Assembly: GCF_900091475.1 (NCBI RefSeq)
Contig: NZ_FMIB01000002.1
Coordinates: forward strand, 5,952,001-6,016,000
Length of the DNA stretch: 64,000 bases
Direction: 5' to 3'
Origin: Micromonospora chersina
GTDB lineage: Bacteria > Actinomycetota > Actinomycetes > Mycobacteriales > Micromonosporaceae
The translations under genes and the position numbers were made by a program. Below, in pieces: positions 24,821 to 32,886 of the stretch. Within the stretch, counting starts at the first letter, position 1, and each line of letters opens with the position of its first letter. The notes below the pieces were generated by a model, which was given only the letters and a program-made list of their open reading frames with translations, was not told the DNA's origin and did not search any database.

Positions 24821-24875
24821 GATCATGAGGTTGGCGGCGATTTGAAGATCCACGACTGCCGCCAACTTCATGATC
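24821..24875. repeat. Intergenic palindromic element (GATCATGAGGTTGGCGGC type)
   Basis: An 18-nt arm (24821-24838) pairs with 24858-24875 with only one G-T wobble across a 19-nt loop. It shares TGATCA(A/T)GA(A/G)GTT(T/G)GCG with the element at 4552-4611. It follows vgb and precedes the convergent S66 gene, so it could also stop transcription. Confidence 0.65.
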
Positions 24876-24904
24876 GCCGCGGTGGGTTGGGGGGCCGGGC
24901 GGGG

Positions 24905-25834
24905 TCAGCGGACGGCTGGGGTCACTGTCAGGGTGCCGGTGGTGGCGTCGAGGACGGCTTGGGTGCCTACCGGGACGGTCAGTTGGTCGGGGCCGTGGCC
25001 GATGGGGAGGCCGCCGAGGACGGGGACGCCGAGGTCGCCGAGGCGGTCGGTGAGCACGTCCGTGATGGTGGTGTCCCAGCCGTCGGCGCACTCGGTGAAC
25101 TGGCCCACCGCGACACCGGCGATCCCGTCGAGGGCGCCGCAGCGGCGCAGGTGGGTGAGCATCCGGTCGACCTTGTACGGCGGCTCCTGCACCTCCTCCA
25201 CCAGCAGCACCGCCCCGGTCAGGTCGGGCATGTCCGGGGTGCCGATGGACGCGGTGATCAGGCACAGGTTGCCGCCGAGCAGCCGTCCCTCCGCCCGGCC
25301 GGGCACCCGGACGGCGTACGTCTCCTCCTCCTTCACCGCCTCCACGGTCACCGGTTCGGTGGTCATCAGCGCGGCGTGCAGGGACTCCGCCGAGCGGAGC
25401 GGGGTGCGGTCGTCCCGCCACGCCGCGCCCGGGCCGTGCACGCCGGCCAGCCGGGCGCCCCGCCAGAGCGCGAACTGCAACGCCGTGATGTCGGAGAAGC
25501 CGGCCACCACCTTCGGGTCGCGGCGGACCGCCGCCATGTCGACGAGGTCCACCACCCGCTGCGCGCCGTAGCCGCCCCGGGTGCAGATCACCCCACGGAT
25601 CTCCGGGTCGGCGAACGCGGTGTTCAGGTCGGCGGCCCGCAGCTCGTCGGCGCCGGCCAGGTAGCCCTGGCGGGCGTACGCGTGCGGCGCGGGCACTGGC
25701 CGCAGCCCCCAGCCGGTGAGCAGCTCGATGCCGCGGGCCACCCGCTCCGGCCGGGTCGGTCCGGAGGGCGAGACCAGCATCACCTGGTCGCCGGGACGCA
25801 GGACCGGTGGGCGCAGGCAGTCGTCGGTGGCCAC
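24905..25834 (-). CDS. S66-family LD-carboxypeptidase / MccF-like peptidase
   Basis: This 309-residue cytoplasmic serine peptidase of family S66 either trims tetrapeptides from recycled peptidoglycan (LdcA) or cleaves microcin C-like toxins (MccF). The Ser-Glu-His triad is placed in KVVAGFSDITALQ (Ser), LLVEEVQEPPYKVDR (Glu) and LGGLPIGHGPDQLTVPVG (His). CTRGGYGAQRVVDL is the conserved nucleotide-type loop of the family. The GTG at 25834 has TAGGCT 6 nt upstream. It is divergent from the glutamine amidotransferase gene with back-to-back leaderless-type promoters. Confidence 0.9.
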   Translation of the reverse strand: MATDDCLRPPVLRPGDQVMLVSPSGPTRPERVARGIELLTGWGLRPVPAPHAYARQGYLAGADELRAADLNTAFADPEIRGVICTRGGYGAQRVVDLVDMAAVRRDPKVVAGFSDITALQFALWRGARLAGVHGPGAAWRDDRTPLRSAESLHAALMTTEPVTVEAVKEEETYAVRVPGRAEGRLLGGNLCLITASIGTPDMPDLTGAVLLVEEVQEPPYKVDRMLTHLRRCGALDGIAGVAVGQFTECADGWDTTITDVLTDRLGDLGVPVLGGLPIGHGPDQLTVPVGTQAVLDATTGTLTVTPAVR

Positions 25835-25840
25835 GACCGG

Positions 25841-25846
25841 AGCCTA
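25841..25846 (-). promoter_or_regulatory. -10-like element TAGGCT (leaderless start at 25834)
   Basis: On the minus strand TAGGCT lies 6 nt before the GTG at 25834. Confidence 0.55.
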
Positions 25847-25886
25847 GTGCGGCCGAGCCGGACCGACCGGGGTCGGGCGCACCGGA

Positions 25887-25892
25887 TAGCCT
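25887..25892 (+). promoter_or_regulatory. -10-like element TAGCCT (leaderless start at 25900)
   Basis: TAGCCT lies 7 nt before the GTG at 25900; only 40 bp separate it from the opposing -10 element. Confidence 0.55.
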
Positions 25893-25899
25893 CGACGTC

Positions 25900-26670
25900 G
25901 TGGCGACCGCGCTGGTGATCGAGAACGACCCGACCGACGACCTCCGCCGCCTGGGGGAGTGGCTCACCGAGGGGGGCCTGGACCTGTGGGTCCTGCGCCC
26001 GCACGCCGGCGACGAGCTGCCCGCCGACCTCGACGGGTACGTCGCCCTCGTGGTGCTCGGCGGCGAGCAGCAGGCCTACCCGCAGGCCGACGGGAGCCCC
26101 GGCGCGCCCTGGTTCCCGGCCCTCGAAGGGCTGCTGCGCAAAGCGGTCCGGCAGCGGATCCCCACCCTCGGCGTCTGCCTCGGCGGGCAGCTGCTCGCGA
26201 CGGCCCACGCGGGCCAGGTCGAGCGCAGCCCGTCCGGGCCCGAGGTCGGGCCCGCGGTGGTCGGCAAGCGGGACGCCGCCGACACCGACCCGCTCTTCCG
26301 GTACGTCCCGCTGATGCCGGACGTGCTCCAGTGGCACTCCGACGAGATCACCGAGCTGCCGCACGGTGCCACCCTGCTGGCCGCGTCGACCCGCTACCCG
26401 CACCAGGCGTTCCGCCTCGGCGACCGGGCCTGGGGGCTCCAGTTCCACATCGAGTGCGACACCGCGATGATCGCCGACTGGGCCCGCGACTCCGACCTGC
26501 TGGCCGAGCTGGGCTACGACCCGGAGCTGGTGGTGGCCGCCTGCGACCGGGTGATGGCCGACGTGGAGGAGGTCTGGCAGCCGTTCGCCATCCGGTTCGC
26601 CGCCCTCGCCCTCGGCGAGCTGGACGACGCCACGATCCCGCGCCCCAGCCTGCCGCTGCTCGGGCACTGA
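25900..26670 (+). CDS. Type 1 glutamine amidotransferase-like protein
   Basis: This 256-residue class I glutamine amidotransferase has the nucleophile elbow LGVCLGGQLLA (catalytic Cys in GVCLG), the His-Glu pair in WGLQFHIECD, and QWHSDEI typical of the GuaA/PuuD-like group. It is free-standing, with no synthetase domain. Its TGA is one base from the glnE start, so it is in an operon with glnE. This arrangement is recurrent in actinobacteria and suggests a role in glutamine metabolism, perhaps hydrolysing gamma-glutamyl compounds made by GlnA2-type enzymes. That last point is inference. Confidence 0.87.
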   Translation: MATALVIENDPTDDLRRLGEWLTEGGLDLWVLRPHAGDELPADLDGYVALVVLGGEQQAYPQADGSPGAPWFPALEGLLRKAVRQRIPTLGVCLGGQLLATAHAGQVERSPSGPEVGPAVVGKRDAADTDPLFRYVPLMPDVLQWHSDEITELPHGATLLAASTRYPHQAFRLGDRAWGLQFHIECDTAMIADWARDSDLLAELGYDPELVVAACDRVMADVEEVWQPFAIRFAALALGELDDATIPRPSLPLLGH

Positions 26671-26671
26671 C

Positions 26672-29600
26672 GTGACCCGACCGACCCGGGGACGCCTGGC
26701 CCGCTACGGCTTCGCCGAGGGCGACGGCGGGGTGCGCGCGGCCGACCTGCTCGGTCCGGACGGCCTCGGACTGTGGCGCACCGAGGAGCAGGAACCCGCC
26801 GACGAAGCGGCCGGCGAGCTGCTCGCCGCGCTGTCCCGGGCCGCCGACCCCGACCTGGCGCTGCGCCAGCTGCACCGTCTCGTGGAGGCGGAACGGCGTA
26901 CCGGTGCGGAGCCGGGGCTGCTGGACGCGCTCGCCGCCGACCCGGGGCTGCGCCGCCGCCTGGTCGCGGTCCTCGGCGCCTCCTCGGCGCTCGGCGACCA
27001 CCTGGTGGCCAATCCCCACCAGTGGGCCGTGCTGGCCACCGAGCCGGACGGGCTCGCGCCCCGCGCCGACGGCCGGCTCGACCTGGCCGGCGCCGCCCGG
27101 CTGACCGCCGCCACCGGCCCGATCCCGGTGCTGCGGCAGGCGTACCGGTTGGCGCTGCTGCGGATCGCGGCGGCCGACCTGACCGGCGGGCGCGGCCTGG
27201 AGCAGACCATGGCGGCGCTGTCCGGGCTCGCCGACGCCACCCTGGCCGCCGCCTACGGCATCGCCGTGGACGAGCTGCCGGAGGGCACGCCCCGGCCCCG
27301 CCTGGCCGTGGTGGCCATGGGCAAGTGCGGCGGCGACGAGCTCAACTACGTCTCCGACGTGGACGTCATCTTCGTGGCCGCCACGGACGAGGACCTCGCG
27401 GCCGCCACCCAGGTCGCCACCCGGCTCATCCACGTCTGCGGGCTGGTCGCCTGGCCGGTCGACGCCGCGCTGCGTCCCGAGGGCAACCGGGGGCCGCTCG
27501 TCCGCACCCTCGCCAGCCACCTGGCCTACTACCGCCGCTGGGCCCGCACCTGGGAGTTCCAGGCGCTGCTCAAGGCCCGGCCGGCGGCCGGTGACCTGGC
27601 GCTGGCCCGGGAGTGGATCGACGCGCTCGCCCCGCTGGTCTGGACCGCGGCCGAGCGGCCGGAGGCGGTGGAGGACGTCCGGGCGATGCGCCGCAAGATC
27701 ATCGACAACATCCCGCCGAAGGAGCTGGAACGCGAGATCAAGCGCGGCCCGGGCGGGCTGCGCGACATCGAGTTCGCCGTCCAACTGCTCCAGCTCGTGC
27801 ACGGCCGGGGCGACGAGTCGCTGCGGGCGCCCGGCACCATCCCCGCGCTGCGCGCCCTTGTTGCCGGCGGCTACGTCGGCCGCGCCGACGGTGAGGCGCT
27901 GCTGCGCGGCTACCGCTTCCTGCGCGGCGTCGAGCACCGGCTCCAGCTCCAGGGGCTGCGCCGCACCCACACCGTGCCGACCGAGCCGGACGCGCTGCGC
28001 TGGCTGGCCGCCGCGCTCGGCCACGCGGCCACCCCGGGCCGCAGCGCCGTCGAGGAGTTCCGCGCCGAGTGGGTCACCCACGCCACCGAGGTACGCCGGC
28101 TGCACGCCAAACTGCTCTACCGGCCGCTGCTGGAGGCGGTCGCCCGGGTGCCGGCCGAGGGGCTGCGGCTCACCCCGGAGGCGGCCCGGCACCGGCTGGA
28201 GATCCTCGGCTTCGCCGACCCGGCCGGGGCGCTGCGGCACCTTCAGGCGCTCACCGGCGGCGTGAGCCGCACCGCCGCCATCCAGCGCACCCTGCTGCCG
28301 GTGCTGCTCAGCGAGTTCGCCGACGCGCCCGAGCCGGACCGCGGGCTGCTCAACTACCGGCAGGTCTCCGACAAGCTCGGCAGCACCCCCTGGTACCTGC
28401 GGCTGCTGCGCGACTCCGGCCCGGTGGCCCGCCGGCTGGCCCGGGTGCTCTCCTCCTCCCGGTACACCGCCGACCTGCTGGCCCGCGAGCCCGAGGCGCT
28501 GCGGCTGCTGGCCGAGGACACCGAGCTGACCCCCCGCCCGCGGGAGGTGCTCGCCGAGGGCTTCACCGCCGCGGCGGCCCGGCACCCCGACCCCGTCGAG
28601 GCCACCCGCGCCGTCCGCGCGCTGCGCCGCCGCGAGCTGGTCCGGCTCGCCTGCGCCGACGTGCTGAGCCGGGCCGGCGCGCTCGCCCCGCTCACCCCGC
28701 GGACGGCGGACGGCGGCGGGCGGCAGCCCACCCTGGCGGACGTCAGCGCCGTGGGCGTCGCCCTCTCCGACGTCGCCGACGCCACGCTGGCCGCCGCGCT
28801 GCGGACCGCCCGGGCCGCCCAGCCCGGACCGCCCGGCCTGCGCTTCGCGGTGATCGGCATGGGCCGGCTCGGCGGGCGCGAGTCGAACTACCTCTCCGAC
28901 GCCGACGTGCTCTTCGTCTACGACCCGCCGCCGGGGGCCGACGAGCGGGCCGCCGGCGCCGCCGCGCACGCCGTCGCCGAGGAGCTGCGCCGGCTGCTGT
29001 CCGCGCCGGCCCCCGACCCGCCGCTCGGGGTCGACGCCGACCTGCGCCCCGAGGGCCGGCAGGGCCCGCTGGTCCGCAGCCTCGCCGCGTACGCCCAGTA
29101 CTACGCCCGCTGGTCGAAGGTGTGGGAGGCGCAGGCGCTGCTGCGGGCCCGGTTCGTCTGCGGCGACGCCGACCTGGGCGCCGAGTTCGAGGCGCTCGTC
29201 GACCCGATCCGGTACCCCGCAGACGGGCTGACCCGCGAGCAGGTCGTGGAGATCCGCCGGATCAAGGCCCGGGTGGAGACCGAGCGGCTGCCCCGGGGCG
29301 CCGACCCGGCCACCCACACGAAGCTGGGCCGGGGCGGGCTCGCCGACGTGGAGTGGGCCGTGCAGCTGCTCCAGCTCCGGCACGCCGGCCGGCTGCCCGC
29401 GCTGCGCGGCACGCGTACCCTCGACGCCCTGGCCGCGGCCCGGGACGCCGGCCTGGTGGATGCCGAGGACGCGGCCGAGATGGCCGCCGGCTGGACCCTC
29501 GCCGCCCAGGTCCGCAACGCGCTCATGCTGGTCCGCGGCCGGGCCGGTGACCAGTTGCCCCGGCACGGGGTCGAGCTGGCCGGCGTGGTGCGGCTGCTCG

Positions 29601-29695
29601 GCGGGGACGACCCGGGGGAGTTCCTCGACGAGTACCTGCGCGCCGGCCGGCGCTCCCGCGCGGCCATGGAGCGGGTGCTCGACGCCCCGGCCTGA
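26672..29695 (+). CDS. glnE: Bifunctional glutamine synthetase adenylyltransferase/adenylyl-removing enzyme
   Basis: This 1007-residue cytoplasmic enzyme adds AMP to, or removes it from, a tyrosine of GlnA1. It has two nucleotidyltransferase domains in tandem: the N-terminal adenylyl-removing one with GKCGGDELNYVSDVDVIFV (~residues 216-234) and the C-terminal adenylylating one with LGGRESNYLSDADVLFVYD (~732-750). Each keeps the GG-E-Y-SD-D metal-binding pattern. GPGGLRDIEFAVQLLQLVHG and GRGGLADVEWAVQLLQLRH are the paired GlnD-PII-uridylyltransferase-like helical regions. The length is typical of actinobacteria. The GTG start lies one base after the amidotransferase stop. GlnA1, its substrate, is encoded 6 kb away. 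Confidence 0.96.
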   Translation: MTRPTRGRLARYGFAEGDGGVRAADLLGPDGLGLWRTEEQEPADEAAGELLAALSRAADPDLALRQLHRLVEAERRTGAEPGLLDALAADPGLRRRLVAVLGASSALGDHLVANPHQWAVLATEPDGLAPRADGRLDLAGAARLTAATGPIPVLRQAYRLALLRIAAADLTGGRGLEQTMAALSGLADATLAAAYGIAVDELPEGTPRPRLAVVAMGKCGGDELNYVSDVDVIFVAATDEDLAAATQVATRLIHVCGLVAWPVDAALRPEGNRGPLVRTLASHLAYYRRWARTWEFQALLKARPAAGDLALAREWIDALAPLVWTAAERPEAVEDVRAMRRKIIDNIPPKELEREIKRGPGGLRDIEFAVQLLQLVHGRGDESLRAPGTIPALRALVAGGYVGRADGEALLRGYRFLRGVEHRLQLQGLRRTHTVPTEPDALRWLAAALGHAATPGRSAVEEFRAEWVTHATEVRRLHAKLLYRPLLEAVARVPAEGLRLTPEAARHRLEILGFADPAGALRHLQALTGGVSRTAAIQRTLLPVLLSEFADAPEPDRGLLNYRQVSDKLGSTPWYLRLLRDSGPVARRLARVLSSSRYTADLLAREPEALRLLAEDTELTPRPREVLAEGFTAAAARHPDPVEATRAVRALRRRELVRLACADVLSRAGALAPLTPRTADGGGRQPTLADVSAVGVALSDVADATLAAALRTARAAQPGPPGLRFAVIGMGRLGGRESNYLSDADVLFVYDPPPGADERAAGAAAHAVAEELRRLLSAPAPDPPLGVDADLRPEGRQGPLVRSLAAYAQYYARWSKVWEAQALLRARFVCGDADLGAEFEALVDPIRYPADGLTREQVVEIRRIKARVETERLPRGADPATHTKLGRGGLADVEWAVQLLQLRHAGRLPALRGTRTLDALAAARDAGLVDAEDAAEMAAGWTLAAQVRNALMLVRGRAGDQLPRHGVELAGVVRLLGGDDPGEFLDEYLRAGRRSRAAMERVLDAPA

Positions 29696-29754
29696 CCGGC
29701 CTCGTCGGCCTGGCTCGCCGCCGCGTCCCGGCCGCGCCACGCCGGGCGTCCGGG

Positions 29755-31419
29755 TCAGCCGCCGAGGGTGTACGTGCCGGCGCGCGGGACCGTCACGGTC
29801 GTCCACTCGCCGTCGGGGGCGAGCGTGGCCCCGCCCGTGACGCTCAGCCAGCGGTCGTGGCGGACCCGTACCGGCACCGGGCCCGGACCGGGGGCGCGGA
29901 AGGTCACCGTGGCGGCGTCCTGGCGGACCAGCTCGCCGGGTACGCCGACCAGCGGGGTCGGGTCGCTGACCGCGTAGAGCCGCCAGTGCGGGCCGGACCA
30001 GACCTCCGGGAGGTACGGCAGGCCGGCCCGGACCAGTTCCGCCTCCGGCCGCCCCACCCAGGACAGCTCCACGTCGGGCACGGCGACGTACTGCACGGCG
30101 TTCTCCGCGAGCCAGGCCCGGTAGGTGTCCGCGGTCAGCGGGACGCCGGTGCCGGACGCGCCGGGAACGGTGGTGAAGAAGAGCGGGTTGCGGGCGATGT
30201 CGGCCTGGCGCAGCCAGCCCCGGGCCAGCGGCGCCTCGCCGAGGTGCGCGGCCTCCCAGTAGTTGCGGGTCGGCGGCACCTCCACCCGCCCGGTCAGCCC
30301 GCGCCGGTCCAGTTCGGCGCGCAGTGGCGCGAAGTACGCCGGGTCGGCCGTGGGATCGTCCCGGCTGGCCAGGTCGGCGGTGACCACGGGCGGCTGCCAC
30401 CAGCAGACCGCCGCCAGCAACGCGCCCAGCGCGACGGCCGTCACCGCCCGCCGCCGTGCCGACCGCGTCGGCCCCGGGCCGTCCGCCGACCCGGATTCAC
30501 CTGCCGGCCCCGGGTCGACCGTCGGCGCGGCGGGGTGGCGTCCGGGCCGGCGGTCGGTCAGCCGGCGGGGGAGCGTCGCGGCGGCGGCCAGCACGGGCAG
30601 CGCGAACATCACCACCAGCCGGGTCGCGTTGAGCCCCACCGGCGTGTGCAGCAGCGCCGCGGCCAGCACCCCGCCCGCCGACAGCAGCGCACCGGCCCGC
30701 ACCGGCCGGTACGCCACCAGCGCCGCCACCAGCAGGCTGGTCACCACGGCGTGCAGGGTGTCGGCGCGGCTGATGTTCATCCAGCCGCCCTCGCCGAAGA
30801 GCAGCCCGGTCACCGCGAGGGGCGCGGCGGCGGGCACGGCGAGCAGCAGGCCGTCGGCGTACCGGCGGGTGAGCAGCAGCGCGGCGCCGGCCAGACCGAC
30901 GAAGAGGCCGGCCACCGGGCTGGCCGCGGAGGCGAGCAGGGCGGCCAGGCCGGCGAGCACCGCGCGCGACCACCGGGCGCGGCCGGTGGCCCCGGCGGGC
31001 AGGGTCAGGGCGAGCAGCGCGGTCAGGCCGAAGGCGACGCCGAGGGCGTACGTCACCCGGCCGGAGACGAGGTTGCCGGCGATGGTGAGCACCCCGACCA
31101 GGCCGCCCAGCAGCGGCCGGGGCACCCGGGTCCGGACCAGCAGGGCCGCGAACGCGGCGGCCGAGGCCAGCAGGGCGAGCGCGCCGGTGGGGCGGACCCC
31201 GAGCAGGGCCATCAGCGGCGGCGAGACCAGGCTGTAGCCCCACGGGTGGACCCCGCCGTACCAGCGCAGGTCGACCAGGGCAGCCCCGTGGTCGGCGAAG
31301 AAGCCGGCCCGGGCCACCTGGGCGGACAGGTCCGAGCCGGTGGCCGGCAGGGTGAGATAGAGCACGGCGAGGACCAGCGCGGACGCGGCGCACACCGCCA
31401 CCACCCGACCGCCCCGCAT
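29755..31419 (-). CDS. Polytopic membrane protein with large periplasmic C-terminal domain
   Basis: This 554-residue protein has about ten hydrophobic helices in residues 1-340, followed by a soluble region of ~200 residues that ends in a predicted beta-rich domain (VRVRHDRWLSVTGGATLAPD ... TVTVPRAGTYTLGG). GGVHPWGYSLVSPPLMALLG and PPTRNYWEAAHLGE stand out as conserved-looking loops. The layout resembles GT-C fold glycosyltransferases or lipid-linked sugar handling proteins, but I do not see a DD/DE motif. AGGAGG precedes the ATG at 31419. It is divergent from two MptB-like mannosyltransferase genes, suggesting a cell-envelope glycolipid role. Confidence 0.7.
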   Translation of the reverse strand: MRGGRVVAVCAASALVLAVLYLTLPATGSDLSAQVARAGFFADHGAALVDLRWYGGVHPWGYSLVSPPLMALLGVRPTGALALLASAAAFAALLVRTRVPRPLLGGLVGVLTIAGNLVSGRVTYALGVAFGLTALLALTLPAGATGRARWSRAVLAGLAALLASAASPVAGLFVGLAGAALLLTRRYADGLLLAVPAAAPLAVTGLLFGEGGWMNISRADTLHAVVTSLLVAALVAYRPVRAGALLSAGGVLAAALLHTPVGLNATRLVVMFALPVLAAAATLPRRLTDRRPGRHPAAPTVDPGPAGESGSADGPGPTRSARRRAVTAVALGALLAAVCWWQPPVVTADLASRDDPTADPAYFAPLRAELDRRGLTGRVEVPPTRNYWEAAHLGEAPLARGWLRQADIARNPLFFTTVPGASGTGVPLTADTYRAWLAENAVQYVAVPDVELSWVGRPEAELVRAGLPYLPEVWSGPHWRLYAVSDPTPLVGVPGELVRQDAATVTFRAPGPGPVPVRVRHDRWLSVTGGATLAPDGEWTTVTVPRAGTYTLGG

Positions 31420-31455
31420 GCCCACCTCCTGATCGCGACCCACCGTACTGGCAGC

Positions 31456-32880
31456 ATGTCCGGCGTGCCTCACCACCTCTCGCGCTGGATCGGCCTGGCG
31501 GGCTCGGTGCTGCTCGCCGTGGCCGCCTACCTCGGCGGCGCGCTGCCGCACGCTGACCTGCGCCCCACCCCGGTCAGCATCTGGCAGGGCCCGAACGGGC
31601 CCCTGGTCATCGGCCTCTGGCTGGTCGGCACCGCCCTGCTGGCCTGGGCCTGGTGGTCGTTGCGCGACAGCGCGCCGTCGACCCGCTGGGTGCTCGTCAC
31701 GGTCGCGCTCTGGCTGCTGCCGATGCTTGTCACCCCACCCCTGGGCAGCCGGGACGCGTACGCCTACGCCTGCCAGGGCGCCAGTTACTCCGCCGGGATC
31801 AACCCGTACGAGCAGGGCGTGGCCGCGCTGCCCTGCCCCTGGCTGGACACCATCTCCTACATCTGGCGGGACACCCCGGCGCCGTACGGGCCGCTGTTCG
31901 TGGTGCTCTCCGGGGCGGTCGTCTCGGCCGCCGGGTCGCTGGCCGGCAGCGTGGCGCTGTTCCGGCTGCTCGCCGTGGCCGGGGTGGCGCTGACCGCGTG
32001 GGCCCTCCCGGTGCTGGCCCGCCGCTGCGGGGTGCCGCCGCAGCGCGCGCTCTGGCTGGCACTGGCCTGCCCGCTGGTCCCCGTGCACCTCGTCTCCGGG
32101 GCACACAACGACGCGCTCATGGTGGGCCTGCTGACCGCCGGGCTGGCCGTGGTGGCGGCCCGGCCGGGCCGGCCGCTGCCGCTGCTCGCCGGTGGGCTGC
32201 TGCTCGGCCTGGCCGCCGCCGTCAAGGTCACCGCGCTGGTCGTGGTGCCGTTCGCCGCGCTGGCCGCGATCGCCGGGCCGTACCGGGTCCGGGCGCTGGC
32301 CCGCGACGGCGCGTGGGTGGTCGGCGCGGCGGTGACCGCCGTGGTCGCCGTGACCCTCGCGGCGGGCCTCGACTTCGGCTTCATCAGTGGGCTGGAGCAG
32401 GGCGGGCTGGTCGTGGCGTGGACGTCGCCGCCCACCGCGGTCGGGCAGACCGCCGGGTACGTCGCGGCGCTCTTCGGGGCGCACATCGACGCGCTGCCGG
32501 TCACCCGGGGGATCGCCGTGGTGGTGCTGGTGGCGGTGCTGGTCTGGCTCTGGTTCCGGGCGCTGCGCCGCGGGGAACCCTTCTGGCACGCCGGCCTGGC
32601 GCTGACCGCGACGGTCGCGCTCTCGCCGCTGTTCCACCCCTGGTACTGGATGTGGCCCCTCACCGTGCTCGCCGCCACCGCCCGCCGCACCGGCTGGTTC
32701 TCGCTCGTCGCGCTCGTGTCGTCGTTCCTGGTCCTGGCCGACGGCACCGGCCTGCCCCGCTGGACGAAGATGCCCGGCGCGCCCCTCATGACGCTGTTGG
32801 TGATCGTCGTGGTGGTCCGGTTGGTACGTTCGGCTCGGGCGGCCCGCCGGCCGGTCCCCGCCGACCGAGGAGCCGACTGA
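31456..32880 (+). CDS. MptB-like polyprenol-phosphomannose-dependent alpha-1,6-mannosyltransferase (first copy)
   Basis: This 474-residue GT-C glycosyltransferase has 11-13 transmembrane helices. The first extracytoplasmic loop has PPLGSRDAYAYACQG with the catalytic-type aspartate, followed by NPYEQGVAALPCPW, WRDTPAPYGPLF and HLVSGAHNDALM, all MptB-family blocks. Mycobacterial MptB elongates the mannan core of lipomannan using decaprenyl-phosphomannose on the outer face of the membrane. A close paralogue follows 6 bp downstream. ATG 31456 starts 36 bp from the divergent membrane-protein start. The exact glycan in this organism is unknown. Confidence 0.82.
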   Translation: MSGVPHHLSRWIGLAGSVLLAVAAYLGGALPHADLRPTPVSIWQGPNGPLVIGLWLVGTALLAWAWWSLRDSAPSTRWVLVTVALWLLPMLVTPPLGSRDAYAYACQGASYSAGINPYEQGVAALPCPWLDTISYIWRDTPAPYGPLFVVLSGAVVSAAGSLAGSVALFRLLAVAGVALTAWALPVLARRCGVPPQRALWLALACPLVPVHLVSGAHNDALMVGLLTAGLAVVAARPGRPLPLLAGGLLLGLAAAVKVTALVVVPFAALAAIAGPYRVRALARDGAWVVGAAVTAVVAVTLAAGLDFGFISGLEQGGLVVAWTSPPTAVGQTAGYVAALFGAHIDALPVTRGIAVVVLVAVLVWLWFRALRRGEPFWHAGLALTATVALSPLFHPWYWMWPLTVLAATARRTGWFSLVALVSSFLVLADGTGLPRWTKMPGAPLMTLLVIVVVVRLVRSARAARRPVPADRGAD

Positions 32881-32886
32881 GGAGAG

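Noticed and set aside
29857..31455. Plus-strand open frame running into the first MptB-like gene
   Set aside because: The upstream part is antisense to the divergent membrane gene and is Gly/Gln/Arg-rich. Homology starts only at ATG 31456.
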